DNA of 64,000 bases. Source: Stenotrophomonas maltophilia. GTDB lineage: Bacteria; Pseudomonadota; Gammaproteobacteria; Xanthomonadales; Xanthomonadaceae. The notes under the pieces were generated by a model. It saw nothing but the letters and a program-made list of their open reading frames with translations. It had not been told where the DNA came from and did no database searches. Position numbers and translations under genes: made by a program. The stretch is from NCBI RefSeq assembly GCF_001676385.1, contig NZ_LYVJ01000005.1, positions 62,001 to 126,000 on the forward strand, given 5' to 3'. Below are positions 44,722 through 53,350 of the stretch, one piece after another (within the stretch, counting starts at the first letter, position 1; every line of letters starts with the position of its first letter).

Positions 44722-45462
44722 ATGACCTATTGCGTTGGAATCGAGGTGGACGAGGGCCTGGTCTTCGCCGCCGACACCCGGACCAATGCCTCGCTGGACG
44801 ATGTGCGCGTGCACCGCAAGCTGCACGTGTTCGAGTATCCGGGCGAGGCGGCCTTCGTGCTCATGGCGGCCGGCAACCTGGCCACCACCCAGCTGCTGGT
44901 ATCGCGCCTGTGCCGCGACGCCGACGAGCGGCGGACGCCCAACCTGCGCGACATGAGGCACCTGTTCGAGGCTGCCGCCTATGTCGGGCAGCTGCTGGTG
45001 GACAGCCAGGTCAAGACCGAACACAGCGAGCACGGCCATGACGGGGTCAGTACGCAGGCGACATTGATCTTCGGCGGGCAGATCGCCGGTGAGCAACCCG
45101 GCCTCTACATGGTCTACCCGCTGGGCAATGCGATTGCGGCCTCGCCGGAAACGCCCTACCTGCAGATCGGTGAATCCAAGTACGGCAAGCCGATCCTCGA
45201 TCGCATCGTCACGCCGGCCACCCGGCTGGAGGATGCGGCGCGCACGGCGATCGTGTCACTGGACTCGACCATCCGTTCCAACCTGTCCGTGGGCCTGCCG
45301 GTCGACCTTGCGCTGCTGCGCACGGGCGAACTGCGCATCGGCCAGCAGCTGCGGCTGGGGGCGGACTCGCCGCTGTACGCGGACATCCACCAGAACTGGT
45401 CGCGCCGGCTGGAACAGGCGGTGGACGCCCTGCCGCGCTTCCCGTGGGAATCTTCCCTGTAG
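44722..45462 (+). CDS. Anbu (proteasome-like) peptidase
   Basis: A 246-residue N-terminal nucleophile hydrolase of the Anbu/bacterial proteasome homologue type. After Met removal Thr2 would be the catalytic residue (MTYCVGIEVDEGLVFAADTR), with aspartate and lysine of the proteasome fold following (ADTRTN, VHRKLHV). Anbu proteins form oligomeric rings, but their substrates and ATPase partner are unknown. Usually the gene sits with alpha-E, ATP-grasp and transglutaminase genes; none are next to this copy. The stop TAG lies in the head of a SMAG repeat. Confidence 0.88.
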   Translation: MTYCVGIEVDEGLVFAADTRTNASLDDVRVHRKLHVFEYPGEAAFVLMAAGNLATTQLLVSRLCRDADERRTPNLRDMRHLFEAAAYVGQLLVDSQVKTEHSEHGHDGVSTQATLIFGGQIAGEQPGLYMVYPLGNAIAASPETPYLQIGESKYGKPILDRIVTPATRLEDAARTAIVSLDSTIRSNLSVGLPVDLALLRTGELRIGQQLRLGADSPLYADIHQNWSRRLEQAVDALPRFPWESSL

Positions 45463-45527
45463 AGCCGAGCCCATGCTCGGCTGCTGTTCGCATTGATCTC
45501 GACAGCCGAGCATGGGCTCGGCTCTAC
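45459..45527. repeat. SMAG/REP dimer overlapping the Anbu stop codon
   Basis: GTAGAGCCGAGCCCATGCTC and the facing copy ending GGCTCTAC. Bases 45460-45462 (TAG of the GTAG head) are the stop codon of the Anbu gene. Confidence 0.9.
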
Positions 45528-45542
45528 AGAACCCCAGCTGCG

Positions 45543-47054
45543 TCAGCCCAGCGCTTCGGCCACCGCGCGGAACACCTGCTGCATCTGCAACGGCTTGCGC
45601 AGCACATGCACCTCCACGCCGGCCGGGAATGCGTCGGCGGGCACCACCACGGCGGCGTCCTCCAGCACCAGCGCCGGGCCCCGGTAGCCCAGCGCAGCCA
45701 TCTCGCCCAGCAACTGGCTGGCGGGCAGCAGCTTGGACCCGGCATCAGCGATCACCAGCGCCGGCATCGCCTCCTGCTGCATCCAGCGCAGCGCGGCCGG
45801 CCCGTCGGATGCCAGCTGCAGCTGGTAGCCCTGGCTGGACAGTGCATTGCCAAGCAGCGACAGGCGCGTGGCTTCGCCATCGACCACCAGGATCGACTGG
45901 CCACTGCCCAGTGCCACCAGCTGTTCGATCGGCTCACCGCCATCAATGGCCTCGTGCATCGGCAGCCGCAGCTCGAAGCAGGTGCCCTGCCCTGGCTGGC
46001 TGCTGACGTGGATGCTGCCACCGGCACCTTCGACGATGCGCTTGCAGGAAATCAGGCCCAGGCCGGTGCCATCGGCCTTGGTGGTGAAGAAGGGATTGAA
46101 CAGGTGCGACAGCGTATCCGCATCCATGCCGATGCCTTCGTCGGCCACGCAGATGCGCATCCAGTCCACGCCGTCGCGCTGGCCAGCATGGCCGGCAGTC
46201 AGGCTGAGGCAGCCGCCGTCGGGCATGGCCTGGATCGCGTTGAGCGCAAGGTTCAGCATCACCTGCTGCAGTTCGGTGTAGTTGGCGTCCACCACCAACC
46301 CCTCGTCCTGCACCTGCAGTTCCAGCCTCACATTGTCGGGCACGTTGCTGCGCAGCAGCAGCGCCACGGCATCGAACAGTCCGTCGATCTCGATGCGTTC
46401 GCTTGGCTTGCGCGAGCCCCGCACGAACGACAGCATGGATTCGGCCATCTCATGGCCGCGGCGGCCGCACTCGGCGATGACATCGGCCAGATGGTGCAGC
46501 TGCGGGTCCTGGGTACGGGCCTTCAGCAGGTCCGGCATGATCAACAGCGGTTGCAGGATGTTGCGCAGGTCATGGCTGAGACCGGCAGCGAGCAGCGAAA
46601 GGCTTTCCAGCCGCTGTGCGCGCATCAGTTCGGTCTCCACCCGGGCGCGCTCGATCGCGCTGCGCGCATCGCGGATGGCCCGCGCCACCGCCGAGGGCAG
46701 GCGTGCGGGCTGGTGCTTGATGATGTAGTCGTTGGCGCCCATCTGCAGCGCCGCCACCGCGTTCTCTTCACCCATGGTGCCGGAGACGAAGATGAAGGGC
46801 ACCTCCGGTGCGGTCTCGCGCACGATGCGCAGCGCATCGTCACCGGAGAACCCCGGCATGCTCAGGTCGGACAGCACGATGTCCGGCTGGAACGCGACCA
46901 GCGCCCGGCGCAGTTCGGCTTCGCTCTCGACGCGCTCGAAGCGCGCTTCCAGGCCGGCATCGAGCATCTGCTCGGACATCAGCTCGGCATCCTCCGGGGA
47001 ATCCTCCACCAGCAGGATGCGCAACGCCCCCAGGGCAGGACCGGTCAAGGGCAT
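45543..47054 (-). CDS. Hybrid histidine kinase: receiver, kinase and degenerate receiver
   Basis: About 503 residues, all cytoplasmic. An N-terminal receiver (LVEDSPEDAELM; phosphoacceptor aspartate D63 in VLSDLSMPGF) leads into a kinase with H-box GLSHDLRNILQP and an ATP-binding lobe (NLALNAIQAMPDGG, DEGIGMDADTL, GTGLGLISCKRIVEGAGG). A C-terminal receiver-like domain follows; its first acidic pair is incomplete (VVDGEAT), though the aspartate in VIAD and lysine in RKPLQ remain. A TTG at 47066 is an alternative start overlapping the previous stop. It is last in a three-gene phosphorelay operon. Confidence 0.87.
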   Translation of the reverse strand: MPLTGPALGALRILLVEDSPEDAELMSEQMLDAGLEARFERVESEAELRRALVAFQPDIVLSDLSMPGFSGDDALRIVRETAPEVPFIFVSGTMGEENAVAALQMGANDYIIKHQPARLPSAVARAIRDARSAIERARVETELMRAQRLESLSLLAAGLSHDLRNILQPLLIMPDLLKARTQDPQLHHLADVIAECGRRGHEMAESMLSFVRGSRKPSERIEIDGLFDAVALLLRSNVPDNVRLELQVQDEGLVVDANYTELQQVMLNLALNAIQAMPDGGCLSLTAGHAGQRDGVDWMRICVADEGIGMDADTLSHLFNPFFTTKADGTGLGLISCKRIVEGAGGSIHVSSQPGQGTCFELRLPMHEAIDGGEPIEQLVALGSGQSILVVDGEATRLSLLGNALSSQGYQLQLASDGPAALRWMQQEAMPALVIADAGSKLLPASQLLGEMAALGYRGPALVLEDAAVVVPADAFPAGVEVHVLRKPLQMQQVFRAVAEALG

Positions 47055-47058
47055 GGGC

Positions 47059-47499
47059 TCACTCAAGCTCCGGTGCCTGGTTGATCAACGCCCAGAACTT
47101 GCCCAGGGTCTTCACCGCACCGAAGAACTGGTCCACGTCCACCGGCTTGACCACGTAGGCATTCACGCCCATGTCCCAGCTGCGGGCCAGATCGCTCTCC
47201 TCGCGCGAGGACGACAGGATCACCACCGGCAGGCGCTTGAGCTCTTCGTGGTCCCGGATCTGCCGCAGCACCTCCAGTCCATCCATGCGCGGCATCTTGA
47301 TATCCAGCAGCAGCACCGCCGGCAGGCCTTCCTCGCGGTTCGCGTAGGCACCCCGCCGCAGCAGGTAGTCCATCACCTCCACGCCATCCTCGACGTGCAC
47401 GATGGGATTGGCCAGATGTGCATCCTTGAGGGCGTCGATGGCCATCTCGGCGTCGGCCGGGCTGTCCTCGGCCAGGAGAATGGTGCGCAGGGTCGTCAT
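47059..47499 (-). CDS. Single-domain response regulator (Rcp1-like)
   Basis: A 146-residue stand-alone receiver. Acidic residues E11/D12 (LLAEDSPADAEM), phosphoacceptor D66 in LLLDIKMPRMDG, the SSSREE loop and the conserved lysine in VVKPVDVDQF are all present. The pattern matches the regulators that pair with bacteriophytochrome-type kinases. The start overlaps the stop of the sensor kinase gene in ATGA fashion, so it is the natural phosphoryl acceptor of that kinase. Confidence 0.92.
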   Translation of the reverse strand: MTTLRTILLAEDSPADAEMAIDALKDAHLANPIVHVEDGVEVMDYLLRRGAYANREEGLPAVLLLDIKMPRMDGLEVLRQIRDHEELKRLPVVILSSSREESDLARSWDMGVNAYVVKPVDVDQFFGAVKTLGKFWALINQAPELE

Positions 47500-49313
47500 G
47501 CTGGAGAACCTTTTTTATCCGTGTCGTTCGCGGGAGGCAGGTAGAAGTGGAAGGTGGCGCCGACGTCCGGTTCGGCTTCGGCCCAGATGCGGCCGCCGTG
47601 GCGGGTCAGCACGCGGCGCACGCTGGCCAGGCCAATGCCCGTACCCGGGTAATCACTGGCCTTGTGCAGGCGCTGGAACACACCGAACAACTTGCCGGCG
47701 TACGCCATGTCAAAGCCTGCGCCATTGTCGCTGACCGTGAACTGATGGCCACCATCGGGCTGCTGCTGGTAGTCCACGCGGATCCTTGCCGGTTCACGGT
47801 TGCCCGAGTACTTCACCGCATTGCCGAGCAGGTTCAGCCAGACCTGGCGGATCATGTTCTCGTCAGCGACCACGATCGGCAACGGTGCGATGCTCCACTC
47901 CACCTGGTGCACGCGACCGGTACTTTCAGCCTCAGCCTGCAGGTTGGAATCGAGCATGGCGCGCGTCTCGGCCACCAGCGACTGCATGTCCACGGCCTGC
48001 TGGCGCATCGCCGCACGGCCCAGCCGCGAGTAGACCAGCAGGTCATCGATCAGGGCCGCCATGCGCCGCGCCGAACTGGAGATCACCTCCAGGTAATGGC
48101 GGCTCTTGTCATCGGCGCCCTCACCGAGGTGCCGCGACAGCTTGTCCGAAAAGCCGGCGACATGGCGCAGCGGCGCGCGCAGATCGTGCGAGACGGAATA
48201 GCTGAAGGCTTCCAGTTCGCGGTTGACTTCGGACACCTGGGCGACCTTGCCCTCCAGCTGGCGATTCAGTTCTTCAACGCGCAGCTGCACCGCGCGCTGC
48301 ATGGTGACGTCGCTGATGGTGAGCAGCACCACTTCGTCATCCGTATCGGGCAGCGGCATGCGCCGCGCGTTGAGCAGCATGTAACGCACCAGGCCGTCGG
48401 CGGTGCGCTGCTCATGTTCGAAGTCCCATAGCTCGCGGCCACGCAGCAATACGTCGGACAGGCGCTGGCGTACCACCGGATCCTGCCAGGCGCCCTCGCC
48501 TACCGTCTCCAGCAGCAGGCCGTCGGCGCGCTCGTCCTGCAGGCCGTACAGTTCAGCGAACGCCGGGTTGTGCAACTGCACGCGCAGGTCACGGTCGAGC
48601 AGCACGATCGGCTCGCGCACTGTCTGCAATACCGATGCGGCACGCGCGGCCGAGCGCAGCGATTGCCGTTCGGCGAGCAGGCGGCGGCCGATCTGCCGGT
48701 GCAGCAACCACAGCACCAGCCCCAGCAGCGCCAACTGCACCGCCAGCGAACTCCAGGACACGAGCTCGGTCTGCCTGCGCTGCCGCGCCGCCTGTTCTGC
48801 CCGCAGCGCCAACAACTTCTGCTCTCTGGCCTGCAGCTCCTCGACCAGGCCACGGATGGGGTAGCGCGTACTCAGGTCCTGCACCAGCCCACGCTGGTCG
48901 CTGTTCGGTTCGGACCGGGCCAGCTCACGCGCCAGTGCCATGCGGCCTTCCAGCATCGACTCGATACGGCCGATGCGGATCAGCTGATCGGGGCTGTCCC
49001 GGGTCATCCGGCCCAGCTCGGCCAGGCGCTCCGGAATGTCATTTGCACGCGCCATGCGCTCGCGCAGCCCGGGCGCGTCCACGCCCTTGGACAACGTCAA
49101 TGCGGCCGATTCGACGTCGCGCACGTCGGCCTGGAGCTGCTGCAGCGCTACGCCCACGGCCTGCGTATGGGTAACCCAGGCCATGGCCTGTTCACTGTCC
49201 TGCTGCAGCTTGCGCAGGGTCAACCAAGGCACCACGATGATCGCGACCGCAGCGAGCGCCAAGGCGGGCAAACGCCAGCGATCCCGGATGTCGTCACTGA
49301 AAACCAGCGCCAT
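47496..49313 (-). CDS. CHASE3-PAS sensor histidine kinase
   Basis: A 605-residue inner-membrane kinase. A first membrane helix (about 15-34) and a second (about 188-205) bracket a periplasmic CHASE3-type helical domain. A PAS domain spans about 225-340, a short coiled coil follows, then the HisKA domain with phospho-accepting H376 in FSYSVSHDLRAPL and the ATPase lobe (NLLGNAVKYSG, DNGAGFDM, GTGIGLASVRR). The stimulus is not known. It begins a three-gene operon with a single-domain regulator and a hybrid kinase, both overlapping or abutting. Confidence 0.92.
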   Translation of the reverse strand: MALVFSDDIRDRWRLPALALAAVAIIVVPWLTLRKLQQDSEQAMAWVTHTQAVGVALQQLQADVRDVESAALTLSKGVDAPGLRERMARANDIPERLAELGRMTRDSPDQLIRIGRIESMLEGRMALARELARSEPNSDQRGLVQDLSTRYPIRGLVEELQAREQKLLALRAEQAARQRRQTELVSWSSLAVQLALLGLVLWLLHRQIGRRLLAERQSLRSAARAASVLQTVREPIVLLDRDLRVQLHNPAFAELYGLQDERADGLLLETVGEGAWQDPVVRQRLSDVLLRGRELWDFEHEQRTADGLVRYMLLNARRMPLPDTDDEVVLLTISDVTMQRAVQLRVEELNRQLEGKVAQVSEVNRELEAFSYSVSHDLRAPLRHVAGFSDKLSRHLGEGADDKSRHYLEVISSSARRMAALIDDLLVYSRLGRAAMRQQAVDMQSLVAETRAMLDSNLQAEAESTGRVHQVEWSIAPLPIVVADENMIRQVWLNLLGNAVKYSGNREPARIRVDYQQQPDGGHQFTVSDNGAGFDMAYAGKLFGVFQRLHKASDYPGTGIGLASVRRVLTRHGGRIWAEAEPDVGATFHFYLPPANDTDKKGSPA

Positions 49314-49446
49314 AGTTCCTCTTCAGCACGGCCGCAGGGCGTCGGCCGGGACCGGCCCGGCTGCGGCGGAACCGGCAATATAGCGCAGGCGGTCACAACG
49401 CTGGGCTTTTCGGCCCGGTTGGCTGAACGGGTCGGAGCTTGCACCT

Positions 49447-49484
49447 GTAGAGCCGGGCGCCCCGGGCCGGGGCGCCCCGGGGTT
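49447..49484. repeat. Degenerate SMAG/REP monomer
   Basis: GTAGAGCCGGGCGCCCCGGG continues into a GC-only hairpin (CGGGGCGCCCCG). It lies directly at the stop of the BON-domain gene and may end its transcript. Confidence 0.6.
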
Positions 49485-49873
49485 CAGCGCCTGGCGCCGG
49501 CGCTGACCTTCAGCGCGCTCGCATCGACGCGGGTTACGCCTTTGATGCCCTTGGCCGTGGTCACCGCCTTGTCATGCTCGGCCTGGCTGGCCACGGTGCC
49601 ACTCAGGCTGACCACGCCATTGACGGTCTCGACCTTGATTTCGGTGCCCGGCACGTTGCTGCTGGTCAGCAGATCGGCCTTCACCTTGGTGGTGATCCAG
49701 CTGTCGGTCACCGGCTCGCTGGAATCATGCTGGTCGGCATGATTCATCGCGGAATGGTCGGTCCTGGGCGGGCTCTTGGCGGCGCGATCATTGGCGGATG
49801 CGGCCGAGGAGGACAACGCAAGGCCCAGCGTCAGGGCCGAAGCGATCAGCGTGCGGGTCATCGTGCTCATCAT
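49484..49873 (-). CDS. Exported BON-domain protein (OsmY-like)
   Basis: A 129-residue periplasmic protein with a signal peptide (1-27, ending AASAND), a His/Asp-rich linker (DHSAMNHADQHDSS) and one BON domain from about residue 55 (DSWITTKVKADLLTSSNV, VSLSGTVASQAEHDKAV, GVTRVDASALKV). BON proteins such as OsmY bind lipid surfaces and are induced by osmotic or envelope stress. The linker histidines could bind metal. It stands alone. Confidence 0.88.
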   Translation of the reverse strand: MMSTMTRTLIASALTLGLALSSSAASANDRAAKSPPRTDHSAMNHADQHDSSEPVTDSWITTKVKADLLTSSNVPGTEIKVETVNGVVSLSGTVASQAEHDKAVTTAKGIKGVTRVDASALKVSAGARR

Positions 49874-50041
49874 GGGTTACCTCCTGCGGAATGTGCTGAC
49901 AGTCTGGACATGCAGCTGTAGCGCAGGCGTGGCGTTGCGGTCACGCCGCCGTGAATCGGGCCCCTTGCACGGCAACGGTTCAGCTTGGGGCATCGGCCAT
50001 GATCCTTTACCCTGTTTCCCCGCACCGCACGGAGCCTGCCC

Positions 50042-51085
50042 ATGCGCCCCGACCTGCAACTGGCCCTGATCGGCTATGGCCTCGCCGGTCGCGTTTTCCA
50101 TGCGCCGTTGATCCAGCACACGCCCGGGCTGGCGCTGCACAGCATCGTCAGCTCGCAGCGGGACACCCTGCTGCGTGCGTTCAGCGACGTCCATGTGCGT
50201 GCCACGCCCGAGGAAGCCTTCGATGACCCGGCCGTCGATGCCGTGGTGATCGCTACGCCGAACGAGCAGCATGCCCCGCTGGCCATCGCGGCACTGGCGG
50301 CCGGCAAGCACGTCCTGGTCGACAAGCCTTTCGCACTGGATGTCGCCGAGGCCGACGCCGTCCTCGCCGCCGCGCGTGGTGCCGGCCGCATCGTCACCGT
50401 GTTCCAGAACCGGCGCTTCGACGCCGACTTTCTCACCCTGCAATCGCTGCTGGCCAACGGGGCGCTCGGGGACATCGCCGAGTGCCACGCGCACTTCGAC
50501 CGCTACCGGCCGCAGGTGCGTGATCGTTGGCGCGAACAGGACGGTCCGGGCAGTGGCCTGTGGTATGACCTCGGGCCGCATCTGCTGGACCAGATGCTGG
50601 TGCTGTTCGGCTGGCCGCAGGCGATCGAGGCAGATCTGGCCATCCAGCGCGAAGGCGGCACCGGCATCGATTATTTCCATGCCGTGCTGCACTATCCGCG
50701 GCATCGCGCCATCGTGCATGCCGGTTCGCTGGTCGCCGCGCCAGCGCCGCGCTTCAGCGTGCATGGCAGCAGGGCCAGTTGGATCAAGCACGGCCTGGAT
50801 GTGCAGGAAGCGCAGCTGCGCCGCGGCGTGGCGCCGGGTGCGCCGGGTTGGGGGGTCGATCCACGGCATGGCGAACTGGTGCGTTGCGATACCGAGGACA
50901 ACAGGCAACGCATGACCGTCGACAACCTGCCCGGTGACTACCGGCGACTGTACGCGCAGTTTGCGGCGGCCATGCACGGCGACGGCGGACCGACGGTCAG
51001 CCCGGTGCAGGCGCTGCAGCTGATGCGGTTGCTGCAGGCCGGCATGGACAGCGCGCGCGAAGGGCGGCGGGTGCCATTGGGGTGA
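50042..51085 (+). CDS. Gfo/Idh/MocA-family oxidoreductase (YdgJ-like)
   Basis: A 347-residue NAD(P)-dependent oxidoreductase. The Rossmann motif is ALIGYGLAGRVFHAPLI near residues 9-25, followed by DAVVIATPNEQHAPLAIAALAAGKHVLVDKPF, where the lysine of DKPF is the conserved catalytic residue. Length and the GRVFHAPL pattern resemble E. coli YdgJ. The substrate, probably a sugar or polyol, is unknown. It is convergent with the 6-phosphogluconate dehydrogenase gene. Confidence 0.88.
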   Translation: MRPDLQLALIGYGLAGRVFHAPLIQHTPGLALHSIVSSQRDTLLRAFSDVHVRATPEEAFDDPAVDAVVIATPNEQHAPLAIAALAAGKHVLVDKPFALDVAEADAVLAAARGAGRIVTVFQNRRFDADFLTLQSLLANGALGDIAECHAHFDRYRPQVRDRWREQDGPGSGLWYDLGPHLLDQMLVLFGWPQAIEADLAIQREGGTGIDYFHAVLHYPRHRAIVHAGSLVAAPAPRFSVHGSRASWIKHGLDVQEAQLRRGVAPGAPGWGVDPRHGELVRCDTEDNRQRMTVDNLPGDYRRLYAQFAAAMHGDGGPTVSPVQALQLMRLLQAGMDSAREGRRVPLG

Positions 51086-51087
51086 TC

Positions 51088-51165
51088 GGCAGGGCTGCGC
51101 CCTGCACCCGCCGAAGCCGAAGCGACAGCAAACTCCGGCTGTCCGGAAAGGGATCCGCCCCCCCC
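51088..51165. repeat. Relative of the composite inverted-repeat cluster
   Basis: The hairpin GGCAGGGCTGCGCCCTGC followed by GAAGCCGAAGCGACAGCAAA matches the edge of the structure at 6514-6575 and the reverse of 6975-7015. It then gives CCGGCTGTCCGG, another short palindrome. Confidence 0.6.
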
Positions 51166-51174
51166 GCTTCGTGC

Positions 51175-52080
51175 TTACGACTTCTTGATCGCGTGGCCAC
51201 CGAACTCGTTGCGCATCGCCGACAGCAGGCGATCGGTGAACGAATTGGACTCACGCGAGCGCAGTCGCTCCAAAAGGGACAGGGTGATCACCGGCGCCGG
51301 CACGTCCAGTGCGATCGCTTCGGCCACGGTCCAGCGGCCTTCACCGGAGTCCGCAACGTATGGCGCGATGCCATCCAGCGATGGGTTGCGCCTGAGCGCC
51401 TGCGCGCTCAGATCCAGCAGCCACGAGCGCACCACGCTGCCGTGGCGCCAGACCTCGGCGACCTGGGCCAGATCCAGCTCCATGTCCTCCTTGCGTTCCA
51501 TCAGCGCGAAGCCTTCGGCGTAGGCCTGCATCATTCCGTACTCGATACCGTTGTGGACCATCTTGGTGAAGTGGCCGGCGCCGGACGGACCGACACGCGC
51601 CCACCCGCGATCCTCGGCCGGCGCCAGCGTGCGCAGCAGCGGTGCGATCTGCTCGACCACAGAAGCTTCGCCACCGAGCATGAGGCTGTAGCCCTCCTGC
51701 AATCCCCACACGCCACCGCTGGTACCGCAATCGACGTAGCCCAGGTCAGCGGCGGCGAGCGCGTTCGCGCGGCGGATGGAATCCTGGTAATTGGAGTTGC
51801 CGCCATCGATGACGATGTCACCCTCCGCCAGATGCGGGGTCAGCTGGCCCAGCGCCTGGTCGACGCTCTCTCCGGCCGGCACCATCAGCCACACCACGCG
51901 CGGCACCGGCAGCGCGGCGACGGCGGCGGCCAACGAGTCGACCACCTCCAGGCCGGCCTCGACGGCCCGTTCGCGGGCGCCCTGGCCGGGGTCGTAACCG
52001 ACCACGCGATGGCCGCCACGATGCAGGCGCTGGGCCATGTTGGCGCCCATGCGGCCGAGGCCGATCATTGCAATATCCAT
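51175..52080 (-). CDS. gnd: 6-phosphogluconate dehydrogenase, short NAD-type
   Basis: A 301-residue enzyme oxidising and decarboxylating 6-phosphogluconate to ribulose-5-phosphate. The Rossmann loop is MIGLGRMGANMAQRL; the catalytic region has DCGTSGGVWGLQEGYSLM and the lysine in GHFTKMVHNGIEYGMM. At about 300 residues it belongs to the short group (GntZ-like), generally NAD-preferring, rather than the 470-residue NADP enzyme. It begins ten bases after the stop of the secreted unknown protein gene, in the same direction. Confidence 0.9.
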   Translation of the reverse strand: MDIAMIGLGRMGANMAQRLHRGGHRVVGYDPGQGARERAVEAGLEVVDSLAAAVAALPVPRVVWLMVPAGESVDQALGQLTPHLAEGDIVIDGGNSNYQDSIRRANALAAADLGYVDCGTSGGVWGLQEGYSLMLGGEASVVEQIAPLLRTLAPAEDRGWARVGPSGAGHFTKMVHNGIEYGMMQAYAEGFALMERKEDMELDLAQVAEVWRHGSVVRSWLLDLSAQALRRNPSLDGIAPYVADSGEGRWTVAEAIALDVPAPVITLSLLERLRSRESNSFTDRLLSAMRNEFGGHAIKKS

Positions 52081-52090
52081 TGTTTCACCT

Positions 52091-53350
52091 TCAGTTGGGG
52101 TCTAGGGTCAGGCTGCCTGGCCTGCCGGTCATCGCGCAGTGGCGCTGCTGCGCCTCGCGCCAGCGCCGGTAGAGCGTGGTGTGCAGATTGTGCACCGCAA
52201 GGTCAACCGAATACGGCGTTCGCGGATTGCGGTCGAGCAGGCGGACGATGTGGTAGCCAATCGGATGTATACCGCGCGGGTGCACATAGATCACGAACTG
52301 CTGGTAGAACGGATCGTCCAGCAGTTGGTCCATGCGCGCCAGCGCAGCGTGGTAACGCGGCGCCAGCCGTGCGCGCAGCGCAGTATCCCGCTCGAACAGC
52401 AGGCGTTCGAAATAGCGCCGGCCGACGCGCGGGATACCCTGCGCCAGTTCCCACAGCTCGGCATTGCGCTGGTCATACCAGGCCAGTCCGCCGTGCAGCG
52501 CCAGCGCCTGCGCAGCACCCTTGCCCACCTCGACCACCACGAAGTTCTCCGCCTGGTTGGCCAGGTCGTCCAGCGTGCTTTTGCCGTACACGTGTTCGAT
52601 GAAGCCGGGCACGCCGACGAAGGCTTGGCGCCCCATCGACGAAGCACGCGCCGCCTTGCCATCGGCGAAGTAGTCGCCAGCGTGGGCGCCGAGCAGGATG
52701 CTGTCGGTCCCGTGCAGCGCGAGGAAGGTGCCGATCGACAGTTCCTCCGCAGCGAATTCGGCATCGAACGCGGCGTCGCCATACAGTTCGCGCTGGGTCG
52801 CCAGCTGCGCCACCTGCCGGCCGACACCGCATTCGGCGCGCACGGCACCGCTGTAGAACGCCTGCAGTGCGTGGCTGTTGCCCGCGCTGGGCACGAAGCC
52901 ACGGCCGAAACTGCGCGTGCGCTGCCAGCCTTGCGCGTGCGCCCCGCGCGGGCCGAAGCCGATCCACCCGAGCTGCAGGCCGGAAAACCGGAACTCTGGA
53001 TTGTCCTGCAATGCGCGCGTTGCACGCTCGGTGGCCCTGCCCAGCTCGAAGGCATAGGCGCAGACCGTGGCCGGGTCGTCCAGCAGCTGTTGCAGCAGGG
53101 CCTGGCGGGAAGCCGCCGGCCAGTCTGCAGGCCAGCGCACGCGCAGGTCACCGGCGGCCTGTGCTTCAGCCAGCGAAGCGCGCGTGCAGACCGGGCCACC
53201 GAGCACCTGCGGCGCAGCGCGCGCCGCTTCCTCGAACCGCCAGCCAAGCCGCTGCAGCAGGCCCTGCGCACAGTCCAGCGGCGCCGCCACAGCGCCCAGC
53301 GCGGGCACCAGCAGCAGTGCCGTGCCGAGCACGGTCCCGCGCACGCTCAC
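52091..53350 (-). CDS. Exported protein of unknown function
   Basis: A 419-residue protein with a signal peptide (about 1-22, LLLVPALGAVAAPL) and no further membrane segment, hence periplasmic or surface-associated. No family is recognised. Visible features are a Gly-rich segment LGWIGFGPRGAHAQGWQ, several cysteines (about residues 26, 55, 97 and 183), an ELSIGTFLALHGTDSILLGAH block and a His-rich C-terminal run (IYVHPRGIHPIGYHIVRLL). Its start overlaps the stop of the DUF2242 lipoprotein gene (ATGA), so the two products probably act together at the envelope. An enzymatic role is possible but unproven. Confidence 0.7.
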   Translation of the reverse strand: MSVRGTVLGTALLLVPALGAVAAPLDCAQGLLQRLGWRFEEAARAAPQVLGGPVCTRASLAEAQAAGDLRVRWPADWPAASRQALLQQLLDDPATVCAYAFELGRATERATRALQDNPEFRFSGLQLGWIGFGPRGAHAQGWQRTRSFGRGFVPSAGNSHALQAFYSGAVRAECGVGRQVAQLATQRELYGDAAFDAEFAAEELSIGTFLALHGTDSILLGAHAGDYFADGKAARASSMGRQAFVGVPGFIEHVYGKSTLDDLANQAENFVVVEVGKGAAQALALHGGLAWYDQRNAELWELAQGIPRVGRRYFERLLFERDTALRARLAPRYHAALARMDQLLDDPFYQQFVIYVHPRGIHPIGYHIVRLLDRNPRTPYSVDLAVHNLHTTLYRRWREAQQRHCAMTGRPGSLTLDPN

